Origin: Crossiella sp. S99.2
GTDB taxonomy: Bacteria > Actinomycetota > Actinomycetes > Mycobacteriales > Pseudonocardiaceae
Direction: 5' to 3'
DNA: 64,000 bases
NCBI RefSeq assembly: GCF_023094165.1
Contig: NZ_JALMDK010000009.1
Location: 341,923 to 405,922 of the forward strand
Shown here: piece by piece, positions 49,602-58,584 of the stretch
How the letters are laid out: each line of letters starts with the position of its first letter
How positions within the stretch are numbered: position 1 is the first letter of the stretch
The notes under the pieces: generated by a model
What the model saw: only the letters and a program-made list of their open reading frames with translations
Told to the model about the DNA's origin: nothing
Database searches by the model: none
Translations under genes and position numbers: made by a program

Positions 49602-50524
49602 CACTCCACCACCCGCAAGCTGGAGATCATCTTCTCCATGTCGGCCGCGCTCAACGAGTCCGGCGTGTCCTGGTCGGCCTGGATGACGAACACCGCCCCG
49701 GTCTCCACCGTCGCACCCTTCACCGCCACCACGTGCACCACACCTGCGGGCGGATCGCACTCGTGCTTGGCGGACACCTTCACCTTCGCCGAGACCCGCG
49801 AGGCCTCCCGGGCGCCCACCATCATCGGCGTCGCCTTGCCCAGCTCAACCTGCGGCTGCACGCCCTCGGCCTCGCCATACCGGCCGTCGGCCCACAGCTT
49901 CGCTCCTTCTCCCGCGGTGCTCGCCGCGTCCGACACCTTCGCGCCACCGATCCCGACCAGCGCACGTCGCGCGGTGCGCCGCTTCGGATCAGCGGTGCAG
50001 TAGCCCTCCTTGAAGGTGGACACGCCGCTCATCGCGACCTTCGGCCCGTTCGCGTCCTCGAACCCGACGATCGTGGCCGGACTCAGCACCTTCCACTCGC
50101 GCGGCACGTCATAGGCCAGCCCACGCTTCGTCCAGACCGCCTGCCACCCGGCGACCTGCGGCGTCACCGACTTGCTCGGCAGCGTCGTGGTCGGCGCGGG
50201 AGTGCGCGAGGTGGTGCCGCGCGTGGTCCGCCCGGTAGTGCCCGAGGCGGCCGCCGCGCTCGTCTCACTCGGCCCGGACCCGCCCGAGCCGCTGACCAGG
50301 AACACGATCGACACCAGCCCGATGAGGATCACCGCGCTCAGCGCCACCACGGCGATCCGGCGACCACGCTGCTGCGGCGGAGGGGGTGGCTGCGGCGGAA
50401 CCGGACCGTCGGTCCGATACACCCCCAGCCCGCCGTACTCCGGACCCGAGCCGTAGAACTCGGTGTTCTGATACCGCTCCCAGTAGGCCGGATCCTGTCC
50501 GTTGCCGGGTCCTGACGATGTCAC
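49601..50524 (-). CDS. Single-span membrane-anchored protein with YGGLGV motif, copy A
   Basis: This 307-residue protein has a cytoplasmic Pro-rich N terminus containing EYGGLGVYRTDG and a PQPPPPPQQ run. A transmembrane helix (IAVVALSAVILIGLVSIVFL, about 55-75) and a Ser/Thr-rich linker lead to an extracellular domain of about 200 residues (from WQAVWTKRGLAYDVPREWKV). It has two Cys. The family is not recognised. It resembles the next upstream gene in layout. GTG 50524 follows TACGGT by six bases (50531-50536), a leaderless start. Confidence 0.8.
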   Translation of the reverse strand: MTSSGPGNGQDPAYWERYQNTEFYGSGPEYGGLGVYRTDGPVPPQPPPPPQQRGRRIAVVALSAVILIGLVSIVFLVSGSGGSGPSETSAAAASGTTGRTTRGTTSRTPAPTTTLPSKSVTPQVAGWQAVWTKRGLAYDVPREWKVLSPATIVGFEDANGPKVAMSGVSTFKEGYCTADPKRRTARRALVGIGGAKVSDAASTAGEGAKLWADGRYGEAEGVQPQVELGKATPMMVGAREASRVSAKVKVSAKHECDPPAGVVHVVAVKGATVETGAVFVIQADQDTPDSLSAADMEKMISSLRVVE

Positions 50525-50560
50525 CCCGCGACCGTACCGGTCCTGGCCCGGGGAGTTCGG

Positions 50561-51358
50561 TCACTTGGCCAGCCGCACCGAGTCGAGGATCTGTTTCATC
50601 TCGTCCTCGGTCGGCGTGAACTGCGCGTTCTTGCCCTCGTAGGACACGTCGAGCATGAACACCGAGGTGCCTTTCGCCCCCTTGACCGCCAGCCCGATCA
50701 CCTGTCCACGCGGCGCGTTGCACTCACTGGTCTTGGCCGTCGTGGCGTTCGCGACCACCAGTACCCCGGTCGTCCCGCTGTTGTCGAAGGTCTTCGGCTC
50801 GTTCAACACCACTTTCGGCTCGACCTTGTCGACCGTGTAGCCCTGGGTGGCCACGTATTTGGCCAGGTCGCTGGCCGCGCGAGTGAGGTTGGTGTCATCG
50901 GTGCGACCGGAGCCGACCTCGGCGCGGGTGAACTGCCCGTTGCCGCAGTCATACGGGTAGCGCGCCGCCATGCCCTTCAGGATCGGCCCGGCCGTCGTGC
51001 GCGACATCCCGTCACCGCCCTTCTGCCAGGACGCGGGCACCTTGTAGGTCAGCCCGGACTCGGTGTTGGTGATGGTCTGCGCCGCCGCCGACTTCGTGCT
51101 GCTCGAACTGCTGCCCGCCGCGGCCGACGAGGTCGGGGAAGTGCTCTGCGCCACGGGAGGCGGTGTCTCATCCCGGACCAACAACACGACCACAAACGCC
51201 AGACCAACCACGATGACCAGGCTCAACGCGGCGATGATCGCCGTCCGCCGGCGGTTCTTCGGCGGCTCGGGCTGACCCTCGCCGAACACGCCCAGGCCCC
51301 CGTAAGCCCCGGTGAACTCGCCGCCGCCCCTGTTGCCCTGATCCCCAGACCACGTCAC
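50561..51358 (-). CDS. Single-span membrane-anchored protein with YGGLGV motif, copy B
   Basis: This 265-residue paralogue of copy A has N-terminal AYGGLGVFGEGQPEPPKNRR, a transmembrane helix (IIAALSLVIVVGLAFVVVLL, about 41-61), a Ser-rich linker, and an outer domain starting TESGLTYKVPASWQKGG. It ends with the same layout (TPTEDEMKQILDSVRLAK compared with SAADMEKMISSLRVVE in copy A). GTG 51358 lies eight bases after TACGGT. The outer domain may belong to the broad LpqN/DUF3558-like group, but I cannot confirm that. Confidence 0.8.
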   Translation of the reverse strand: MTWSGDQGNRGGGEFTGAYGGLGVFGEGQPEPPKNRRRTAIIAALSLVIVVGLAFVVVLLVRDETPPPVAQSTSPTSSAAAGSSSSSTKSAAAQTITNTESGLTYKVPASWQKGGDGMSRTTAGPILKGMAARYPYDCGNGQFTRAEVGSGRTDDTNLTRAASDLAKYVATQGYTVDKVEPKVVLNEPKTFDNSGTTGVLVVANATTAKTSECNAPRGQVIGLAVKGAKGTSVFMLDVSYEGKNAQFTPTEDEMKQILDSVRLAK

Positions 51359-51373
51359 GGCTGGACACCGTAC

Positions 51374-52678
51374 CTAACGCAGCTGAGACCGTCGGGTCTC
51401 CGGCACGATCAACATGCCGACCACCGTCAAACCCAGGCACGCCGCGAGCAACCACGCCACCGGCGCCGGCGACCCGGTGCTCCGCAACAGCTGCGTCCCG
51501 ACCAGCGGCGCCGCCGCTCCAGCCAGCATCGTCGCCGCCTGGTAGCCAACCGACACACCCGAGTACCGCACTGTCGTGTCGAACAGTTCCGCGTAGAAGG
51601 CGGCCTGCGCCCCGGTGAGCAACCCGTGCAGGAGCAACCCCACCCCCACCGCGAGCAACACCCACACCTGGTCCTTGGTCGCGACCAGGGGGAAGAACGC
51701 TGCCGTCCACCCGGCGGCCAGCACCGCGGCGACCACCGCCACCGGCCGCCGCCCCAACCGATCCGACAAGGCCCCACCAGCGAGCATCGCCAGCACCTGC
51801 ACCACAGAACCCACCGTCACCGCCACCGTGGCCGCTCCCGCGGGCAACCCGATGTGGTTCGCGTAGACGAGCAAAAAGATCGTGAAGACGTAAAACGCCG
51901 CGTTCTCCCCAACCCGCGCCGCGAACACGCTGAACAACTCCCGCGGATGCCGCCGAAACGCCGTCACCAGCGGCGCCCGCTCCGGTCGAGCCTCCCGCTT
52001 CACCTCGGCGAACAACGGCGACTCGGCCACCCGCAACCGAACCCACAATCCGACCAGCACCAGCACCACGGACGCCAGGAACGGAATCCGCCAGCCCCAG
52101 GAGGTGTAGTCAGCGCTGCTCATCGAGTACGCGGTCGCCGCCAGCGCGGCGGTGGCCAGCAGGTTTCCCAACGGCCCACCAGTCTGCGGCGTAGCCGTCC
52201 AGAATCCTCGCTGCCGAGCCGGCCCGTGCTCGGCGACAAGCAGCACGGCCCCACCGAACTCACCACCCAGCGCGAACCCCTGCACCAGCCGCAGCAACGT
52301 CAGCAGCACCGGTGCCACGACCCCGATCTCGGCATACCCGGGCAGCACCCCGATCAGGAACGAGGACACCCCCATGAGCAGCAGGCTCACCGCGAGCAGC
52401 TTCTTCCGCCCAACCCGGTCGCCGAAGTGCCCGAACACCACGCCGCCCAACGGCCGTGCGACAAACCCAACGGCATAGGTGACCAGCGCGAGCAACACCC
52501 CGACCAAGCCGTCGGCCTGCGGAAAGAACACCGGCCCGAAGATCGTCGCCGCGGCCGCGCCGTACAAGAAGAAGTCGTAGAACTCGACCGTGGTGCCAAT
52601 GACGCCCGCACTCACCACCCGGATGAGCGGCCCACGCCCCACGGCGTCGCCAGACCCCTCCCGAACCCCGTCACCCAT
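51374..52678 (-). CDS. MFS transporter, metabolite:H+ symporter (MHS) type
   Basis: This 434-residue inner-membrane carrier has about 12 spans. GTTVEFYDFFLYGAAAATIF is the MHS-family opening, GHFGDRVGRKK is the MFS loop 2-3 motif, and RLVQGFALGGEFGGAVLLVAEH is the central signature. The group takes up organic acids or osmolytes (KgtP, ProP, ShiA); the substrate is unknown. ATG 52678 is chosen; upstream in-frame codons add a charged, non-family stretch. A TTGACT lies about 40 bases upstream. Confidence 0.92.
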   Translation of the reverse strand: MGDGVREGSGDAVGRGPLIRVVSAGVIGTTVEFYDFFLYGAAAATIFGPVFFPQADGLVGVLLALVTYAVGFVARPLGGVVFGHFGDRVGRKKLLAVSLLLMGVSSFLIGVLPGYAEIGVVAPVLLTLLRLVQGFALGGEFGGAVLLVAEHGPARQRGFWTATPQTGGPLGNLLATAALAATAYSMSSADYTSWGWRIPFLASVVLVLVGLWVRLRVAESPLFAEVKREARPERAPLVTAFRRHPRELFSVFAARVGENAAFYVFTIFLLVYANHIGLPAGAATVAVTVGSVVQVLAMLAGGALSDRLGRRPVAVVAAVLAAGWTAAFFPLVATKDQVWVLLAVGVGLLLHGLLTGAQAAFYAELFDTTVRYSGVSVGYQAATMLAGAAAPLVGTQLLRSTGSPAPVAWLLAACLGLTVVGMLIVPETRRSQLR

Positions 52679-52791
52679 GCGCCGCAGCCTCACCCGCACC
52701 CAGCGCGGAGTCAAGATTCTCGGACGATTCCGTCCGCTATCCGGACACTCACCCGTGATGTGCCTTGCCCACCAAACCAAGCGTCCTCAAC

Positions 52792-53202
52792 TCACCCCGC
52801 CAGCAAGCTGAGCCGCACCTTCCGCACCGGATTGTCCACATTGGTGTCCACCAAACACACCGACTGCCACGTCCCGAGCGCCATCCGCCCACCAATCACC
52901 GGCACCGTCGCATAGGGCGGCAACAACGCCGGCAGCACGTGATCCCGCCCATGCCCCCGTGAACCATGCCGATGCCGCCACCGATCATCCTTCGGCAACA
53001 GATCCCGCAACGCGGCCAACAGGTCGTCATCACTGCCCGCGCCGGTCTCCAGCACCGCAAGTCCCGCCGTCGCGTGGGGCACCCACACATGTAGCAGGCC
53101 GTCGCGCCCACCCGCATCCGCCAGGAACCGTTCACACTCGGCCGTGAGGTCGTAGACCACCTCGACCGATCCGGTCCGGACCTCGATCTCCTCGGTCAAC
53201 AC
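52792..53202 (-). CDS. YjbQ family protein (UPF0047)
   Basis: This 136-residue protein has the family motifs LLHVWVPHATAGLAVLE, SDDDLLAALRDLLP, GRDHVLPALLPPYATVPVIG and GTWQSVCLVD. Some members have secondary thiamine-phosphate synthase activity, but the true role is unclear. The GTG at 53202 is preferred because TACCGT (53210-53215) lies seven bases upstream; the in-frame GTG at 53211 would overlap that -10 box. It is divergent from the aminotransferase gene. Confidence 0.9.
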   Translation of the reverse strand: MLTEEIEVRTGSVEVVYDLTAECERFLADAGGRDGLLHVWVPHATAGLAVLETGAGSDDDLLAALRDLLPKDDRWRHRHGSRGHGRDHVLPALLPPYATVPVIGGRMALGTWQSVCLVDTNVDNPVRKVRLSLLAG

Positions 53203-53209
53203 CCCACGC

Positions 53210-53233
53210 ACGGTACCGATCCCAACCTAGGGT
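53210..53233. promoter_or_regulatory. Interleaved divergent leaderless promoters
   Basis: Leftward TACCGT (minus strand, 53210-53215) is seven bases from the YjbQ GTG, and rightward TAGGGT (53228-53233) is seven bases from the aminotransferase GTG 53241. Only 38 bases separate the two start codons. Confidence 0.5.
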
Positions 53234-53240
53234 CGTACTC

Positions 53241-54272
53241 GTGCGCCTCACCCACGGACACAACTTCGATGCCCCAATCGGCTACCTGAACACCGCCAGC
53301 ATCGGTATTCCGCCCGCCTTCGTGGCCGACGCCCTCTCTGACTCAATCGCCCGCTGGCGAACCGGCGCCGACACCGCCCCAGACTTCGACGCACAGGTCA
53401 CCCGTGCCCGAGCAGGCTTCGCTGCCCTGGTCGGCGTACCACCGGGTCAGGTCGCCAGCGGCGCCAGTGTGTCCCAACTGATAGCGCTGGTCGCAGGCAG
53501 CATCCCAGACGGCACCCGCGTCCTCACCCTGTCCGACGACTTCACCAGCGTGACATTTCCCTTTGCCGCCCAAGCACATCGCGGCATCACAGTCACCGAG
53601 GTCGAACCAGACAGGCTCCTGTCCACTGTGGAGCATGTCGACCTGGTCGCGGTCAGCCTCGTGCAGTCGGCCACCGGCTTCGTGCTCGACGCGGACGCGC
53701 TCCGCGAGGCAACCACTGCCGCAGGCGTCCCAGTGCTGCTCGACGTCAGCCAAGCGGCCGGGTGGATGCCGCTCTCGCTTGGCTGGGCCGACTGGGTCGT
53801 CGGCGCCGCCTACAAATGGCTGCTGTCACCGCGTGGCGCCGCCTGGCTCGCTGTCCGGCCAGACGCGCTTGAACGCACGCTCCCCCTCGCCGCCAACTGG
53901 TACGCCGGAGAGGACCCGTGGGCCTCGATCTACGGCCTGCCGTTGCGCTTGGCGAACGATGCTCGACGCCTTGACCTGTCACCGGCGTGGTTTGCGCAGG
54001 TGGGTGCCGCGGCAGCGATTCCGTGGCTGGCAGGGCTGGACCTGGGGGCGGTTCGCGACCACTGCGTGGGACTGGTCGACGCTGTGCGCGGGGGACTTGG
54101 ACTTCAGGGGAACGGGTCAGCGATCACCTCTCTCGAATTGACGACAGAACAGATCGGGCAACTGCGGGCCGCGGGGGTCCGGTTCAGCGTGCGGGCAGGT
54201 AGAGCGCGTTTGTCCTTCCACCTCTACAACACCGCCGCGGACGTCGACCTTGTGTTGGGTGCACTCACGTAG
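53241..54272 (+). CDS. Class V aminotransferase-family PLP enzyme
   Basis: This 343-residue fold-type I PLP protein has a start GYLNTASIGIPP, cofactor-site residues in LLDVSQAAGWMPL (Asp/Gln) and the PLP lysine in VVGAAYKWLLSPRGAAWL. It resembles isopenicillin N epimerase/cysteine desulfurase-like enzymes, with no cysteine desulfurase active-site Cys loop obvious, so the reaction is open. GTG 53241 fits a leaderless transcript. Its 3' end overlaps the end of the convergent DUF222 remnant by eight bases. Confidence 0.87.
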   Translation: MRLTHGHNFDAPIGYLNTASIGIPPAFVADALSDSIARWRTGADTAPDFDAQVTRARAGFAALVGVPPGQVASGASVSQLIALVAGSIPDGTRVLTLSDDFTSVTFPFAAQAHRGITVTEVEPDRLLSTVEHVDLVAVSLVQSATGFVLDADALREATTAAGVPVLLDVSQAAGWMPLSLGWADWVVGAAYKWLLSPRGAAWLAVRPDALERTLPLAANWYAGEDPWASIYGLPLRLANDARRLDLSPAWFAQVGAAAAIPWLAGLDLGAVRDHCVGLVDAVRGGLGLQGNGSAITSLELTTEQIGQLRAAGVRFSVRAGRARLSFHLYNTAADVDLVLGALT

Positions 54273-55206
54273 TCGTGGCACCAGACATGTTGACGCCCAG
54301 ACGTCTTTCGACGCCGGACAGGACAGGTGGGAATCTGCTGTCGGGGGTGGCGCGAAGGCCGGACACGTGGCCCTGACGTGGCAAGGGGATGGGGCTGGCG
54401 GCGTTGATGGCGGGGATGTGGGTGGCCGCCGCATGAATCGGCCGAAGGTTGGGCGAGGACACCGTGGTGCTGGCTGGGCGGTGCGTGCCGGCGAGATGGC
54501 GATATGGATGACGGGGGCGCATTCGGCCAACCGGCCAACTCGGGATCCGACGTGACGTGTTCTGCCGCAACGAAGTGAGTTGGCGCTTGCACAAGGTGAT
54601 CAGCGCCTCGGCGCGGCGCACGGACTTCGGGGTCGGGGCTTCACCGGTCGGGGTGGGCAGGACTGTGTTCAGCGCCTCCTGCAGGGTTGCGCCGCCAGCC
54701 TGATTCAGCCGGCCATGCAGAGTGACTGTGCCGTCCTCGTGGGTTCGGATGGCCAGTCGACCGTGGCCTGACCGGTCTGTCGTTGTGCCGCGCCGGGGAG
54801 TGGTGTGTTCTTGACGGACCTGTCTGACGTGCTCGCGGAAGCGGCCCGCGTCGAGGGCTTTGGCTGTGGCCAGGAGGTCTGGCAGGGCCGCGGTGAACGC
54901 GGTGGCGCCGATGCCGACGCGGGTGCGGGCGAGCAGGCTGACATGTGGGTAGGGGAGGTCGCCGCCGGTGAACAATGCGGTCACCCTGGGCAGTTCGCGG
55001 AGTTGCCGGGCGACGCAAACCCGTTGGGACGCTTCGGATCCGGTCATGTGCAATTCGCGGACCAGCCAGGAGCGCATCGAGGTGTGCCGGTCCAGTTTGT
55101 AGTCGCCGCGCGCGTCGGCTTCGCCGATGGTTCGGCTGAACTCGGCCTGGAGTCTGGTGAGGTTCCGCCATTGGTCGCGGAGGCGTTTCCGCTGGTCGTT
55201 AGACAT
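54265..55206 (-). pseudogene. Truncated DUF222 (13E12-like) protein remnant
   Basis: The first 210 residues match a DUF222 domain: QAEFSRTIGEADARGDYKLD, SWLVRELHMTGSEASQRVCV and GRLNQAGGATLQEALNTVLP up to RRAEALITLCKRQL. DUF222 proteins normally continue into an HNH nuclease domain; here the last 100 residues (from about 54590 leftward) are Pro/Arg/His-rich with no HNH motif in any frame. I read this as a C-terminally truncated remnant. ATG 55206 is taken as start, though the frame is open to 55326. The 3' end overlaps the convergent aminotransferase gene. Confidence 0.7.
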
Positions 55207-55338
55207 GCCATCGACGCTAGGCGGAGGGACTGACATTTTTCGAGCCGGGGAGTTGTCGGGTTTCTGGGAATCACCCGGGACGGTGAACGTTGAGGTGGTG
55301 GCTTTCGGTTGGCCGGGGTCGACCACAATGGTGGGGAC

Positions 55339-56403
55339 ATGCTCGTGCGCCGTGTGGCCGTTGTCGTTGCCCTTGTCAGTGCTCTTGTTCCGGTCGGATC
55401 CGCGCAGTCACAGCAACAACCTGTCGAGCTTGTCGAGGCGCGGACCGAGTACTCCTCGACGTTCGCCAATCCGGATGGCTCCCGCACCTTGATGCTGCAT
55501 ACCGGGCCGGTGCATGTGCGGGACGGTGGCGGCTGGCGACCGGTTGATCTCACGCTGCGGGCGGTCGTGAGTGGGCGGATCGAGCCGGTTGCCCATCCTC
55601 GGGCGTTGAGTCTTGGCGGGGCGGGAAGCACGGAGTTGGCGCGGATGGTGGACGGGCCCGCTCGGGTCAGTCGGCAGTGGCCGACGCCGTTGCCCGCGCC
55701 GGTGTTGGCGGGCAATCGTGCGACCTATCCGGAGGCACGGTCTGGGCAGGACCTGGTGGTGACGGTGACCCGCAATGGGTTCGCGCAGCGGCTGGTGCCC
55801 AGTGGCGGTGAGGTTGGGACGCCGATGGCTGGGAACGGGGTTGACTGGAGTAGTGGGTCGGATTTCGCAGCTGAGCCGGCGGGTGTGTCGCTGGGGCCGG
55901 TGCTGGACACCTACGTGCAGAGCAACATCCTGACCGCGCCGATGGGGGATCAGCCGGACGTTCGGGTCGGGACATTTGACGGGGCAATCGTCGCGCGGTC
56001 GTTTCTTGGCTGGCAGCTGGCAGGGCTGCGGGGGAAGCAGGTCCGGCGGGCTGAGTTGAAGCTCTGGAACTGGCATTCGTGGTCTTGTCAGCCGCGAGGC
56101 TGGCAGGTGTGGGAGACCGGGGTGGCTGACGGGAAGACCGCCTGGAGCCTGCAGCCTGCGTGGTTGCGACAGGTGGCCGGGTCGACGAAGACCCTGGGGT
56201 ACTCGGCGAACTGTCCGGACGGCACGGTCGGGGTGGAGTTGACCGGGCTGGTGCGGGAGTGGGCTGGTGGCGCCGCCGCCTTGGGTGGGCTGGGGTTGCG
56301 GGCTGAGAACGAGGGCGATGTGTTCGCGTGGAAGAAGTGGTCGGCCAGTGAAGGTGCCGAGGGGCATCCGCCGCGGCTGGAAGTGACCTACCAGGAGGGA
56401 TAA
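55339..56403 (+). CDS. Secreted DNRLRE-domain protein
   Basis: This 354-residue exported protein has a Sec signal (VRRVAVVVALVSALVPVGSA). The N-terminal half begins ELVEARTEYSSTFANPDGSR (the usual start of actinobacterial DNRLRE/RHS-type surface proteins). A C-terminal DNRLRE jelly-roll from about residue 190 includes DTYVQSNILTAPMGDQPDVR, RRAELKLWNWHSWSC, TGLVREWAGG and FAWKKWSASEG. Full-length relatives carry long RHS/YD-repeat regions; this one stops after the DNRLRE domain. ATG 55339 has GGTGGGGA upstream. It is divergent from the DUF222 remnant. Confidence 0.83.
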   Translation: MLVRRVAVVVALVSALVPVGSAQSQQQPVELVEARTEYSSTFANPDGSRTLMLHTGPVHVRDGGGWRPVDLTLRAVVSGRIEPVAHPRALSLGGAGSTELARMVDGPARVSRQWPTPLPAPVLAGNRATYPEARSGQDLVVTVTRNGFAQRLVPSGGEVGTPMAGNGVDWSSGSDFAAEPAGVSLGPVLDTYVQSNILTAPMGDQPDVRVGTFDGAIVARSFLGWQLAGLRGKQVRRAELKLWNWHSWSCQPRGWQVWETGVADGKTAWSLQPAWLRQVAGSTKTLGYSANCPDGTVGVELTGLVREWAGGAAALGGLGLRAENEGDVFAWKKWSASEGAEGHPPRLEVTYQEG

Positions 56404-56459
56404 TCACAATTGACCACTCGGTTCGTGGTCCTGGCCGGATGCGATTACGGTGAGAAACC

Positions 56460-57161
56460 GTGTCGGAGCATCTTTCATCCGGACCGGTGAGGGAACTGTC
56501 GGATCCCTGGCGGGGGAGCGGCACCTCGCAGTTGCCGGCTGTGTCCATCGGGGTGGACGAGGGTCACCCGGTCGCGGGGGAGCCCTCGCTGGTCGAGCGG
56601 CCGGCGGTCAACTACGCGGTCAAGGGTTTGGGACTGGTGGGGGTGGCCATCCTGTCCGGGTTGTTGTGGGTTGCCTTCCAGCCTTCGCTGGTGGTGGGCA
56701 CGCCGACAACTCCGCCGGGGGTTCCGGCCTACCAGTTCCAGGCGCATGCCGAGCACCGGGACACGGACTGCCGGAAGCGGGCCTACGGGGTCGTCGCCGA
56801 GTTCCTGTCGAGTTCGAAGTGCCAGCAGGTGGCGCGTTCACTGCACACCACGAGCACCGCGGACGGGGCGAAGGTGGTTGTGTCCATCTCGGTGGTGCGG
56901 ATGGCGGACAGCAAGAGCGCCGTTGAGCTGAACCAACTGGCCTCGCGGGACAAGACCGGCAACATCACCGATCTGCTCCGCGACGGCTACACCGTGCCGG
57001 ATGGGCCTCGGAAGCTGACCGGGGCGGGGTATGCCTCCACGGTCACCGGGTCCGTGGTCACCATCGTCGAGTCTGACTTCTTCACCGAGGGGCGGGCGGA
57101 TCTGGACTTGCTCAAGGCGATCAGCACCGACGCGTTGCGGTTCGGCGCGATCATGAGCTGA
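56460..57161 (+). CDS. Membrane-anchored protein of unknown family
   Basis: This 233-residue protein has a cytoplasmic N terminus of about 55 residues, a transmembrane helix (NYAVKGLGLVGVAILSGLLW, about 52-70), and an outer domain with two Cys (DTDCRKRAYG and SSSKCQQVARSL), probably disulfide-bonded. It has the same layout as the YGGLGV proteins (short cytoplasmic part, one span, small outer domain) but no clear sequence match. GTG 56460 is eight bases after TACGGT (56446-56451), consistent with a leaderless transcript. Confidence 0.75.
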   Translation: MSEHLSSGPVRELSDPWRGSGTSQLPAVSIGVDEGHPVAGEPSLVERPAVNYAVKGLGLVGVAILSGLLWVAFQPSLVVGTPTTPPGVPAYQFQAHAEHRDTDCRKRAYGVVAEFLSSSKCQQVARSLHTTSTADGAKVVVSISVVRMADSKSAVELNQLASRDKTGNITDLLRDGYTVPDGPRKLTGAGYASTVTGSVVTIVESDFFTEGRADLDLLKAISTDALRFGAIMS

Positions 57162-57405
57162 GCGACGAGGTCGCTGGCCCCCGGCTGCGGGCGCGGGTTC
57201 GGGTCGCGTTGTGTGTACGTCGCGTTGTGTGGACGGACCGGGCAGGTTGTGGGGTTGGGGGCAGGGCAAGACCGGGCGGACCGTGGTGGTTGGACTGGTT
57301 TTGCGCGCACCCATTGCGCACATCCCGGAGTCGCGTCATCGACCGCGGGTGCCGGTTAGCGCAGCGCCTGGTTGGCGGCCGTGCGTCAGGTTCCTCCGTC
57401 GGCCA

Positions 57406-57876
57406 TCAGGGCTGGCCGGGGAACGGCACCGTGAGCGGTGTCGCGCCCCCTGCCTTGCGCCACCGGGTCGCGCGGACCGCGGCCGAGGTCAGGGCGTCCA
57501 GGCTGGATCTGCGCAGGTTCGCGTCCGCGGTGCGTTCCAGCACCGCGCGCCAGGCGGCCGCGGCGTCGGTTTCCGCGGTGACCAGCAGGGTGATCGCCGT
57601 CGGCTGGTCGGTGACCGGCTGTGGTGGGGCGTAGCCGGGCTCGGCGGCGACCGGGGTGGCGCCCGCGTCGCGGAGCAGGCGTTCGGTGCCGTCGCGGCGG
57701 GCCCGGTGCAGGGTGGCGCCCTCGCGGAGCGCGTTCTGCAGCGAGTCCTTCACGAACGCCGTGGCCAGGCCGTATGCCCAGTCCGCGGCGTGTTCGGCGG
57801 CCAGTGCGCGTTGCACGGCGGCGAGGGCTTCCGGCTCCATCGTGGCGGTCGTGGTGCTGGGCTGAGGCGAGGTCAT
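57406..57876 (-). CDS. DUF4439 ferritin-like domain protein
   Basis: This 156-residue, mostly helical protein has a ferritin-like four-helix pattern. EPEALAAVQRALAAEHAADW and AYGLATAF carry the Glu and His positions, and AITLLVTAETDAAAAWRAVL forms the third helix. The family is actinobacterial and uncharacterised. Its ATG overlaps the stop of the lipoprotein gene by four bases (ATGA). This pair sits upstream of rimP in the same relative place as Rv2844/Rv2843 in M. tuberculosis. Confidence 0.87.
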   Translation of the reverse strand: MTSPQPSTTTATMEPEALAAVQRALAAEHAADWAYGLATAFVKDSLQNALREGATLHRARRDGTERLLRDAGATPVAAEPGYAPPQPVTDQPTAITLLVTAETDAAAAWRAVLERTADANLRRSSLDALTSAAVRATRWRKAGGATPLTVPFPGQP

Positions 57877-58370
57877 GCCAGCACCTCCCGCAGGCTCGCG
57901 CAGCAGGCGGCGACCGAGCCGACCAGGCCGGCGCGGTACGTCGGCAGGCCCGCGACCAGGCCTGCCGCCTCCTTCTCCGCGGCGGCCACGGCCTCGCGCA
58001 GCGCGGTCAGCGCGGCGGTCTGCTGACCGACGACCGGCGGCGGGGCGGGGTCGCCGGTCGGTGCGCCCGAAGCCGAGGTCGAGGGACGGGCGGGGCGGAC
58101 CCGGTCGATCTCCTTCCGCAGGGCCTCGGCGTGCTGCTGACGGTCACCGGCGACGGCCCCGGCCTGGGCGGCCAGGCCCTGGTGTGTGGTCGCGGTGGCC
58201 TTGGCCAGGGCGATGTCCGTCCTGGCCCGGCTGAGCAGCGCCTCCAGGGGGTCGGCTTGCTCAGGGGCCGGTTCGGGAGTGCACGCGCTGGCCAGCGGCA
58301 GCGCCGTCACGGCGAGTGCGCCGGCGACGAGCACCCGGCGGCGGCCGATACGCGGGAGGACGGTGGTCAC
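57873..58370 (-). CDS. Predicted lipoprotein upstream of the rimP operon
   Basis: This 165-residue protein has an arginine-rich start (RIGRRRVLVAGALAVTALPL) and a lipobox LASAC (Cys at 30), giving a twin-arginine-like lipoprotein signal. The mature part is Ala-rich, helical and coiled-coil-like (DPLEALLSRARTDIALAKAT) with a Pro/Thr/Ser break, and ends with two adjacent Cys (SVAACCASLREVLA). It is coupled to the ferritin-like gene and divergent from rimP. The function is unknown. Confidence 0.83.
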   Translation of the reverse strand: MTTVLPRIGRRRVLVAGALAVTALPLASACTPEPAPEQADPLEALLSRARTDIALAKATATTHQGLAAQAGAVAGDRQQHAEALRKEIDRVRPARPSTSASGAPTGDPAPPPVVGQQTAALTALREAVAAAEKEAAGLVAGLPTYRAGLVGSVAACCASLREVLA

Positions 58371-58584
58371 ACCGAGTCATCCTGCCAGGCCGCCCGGCGG
58401 GCCCGCCGAACCGCACAGTCGGCGACTCAACCGAACGAGCGGTGATCGTCGGGACCCGGGCACCTCCTCCGACGAGATACGCTGAGCAACCTCGGCCGGT
58501 GAAGTGCAGCACCGGACGCGGGACGGCCCTTGCCATCTGCGGGCGCCGCCGCAACCCCCTGCACCGCAGACAAGGAGTGACCAC

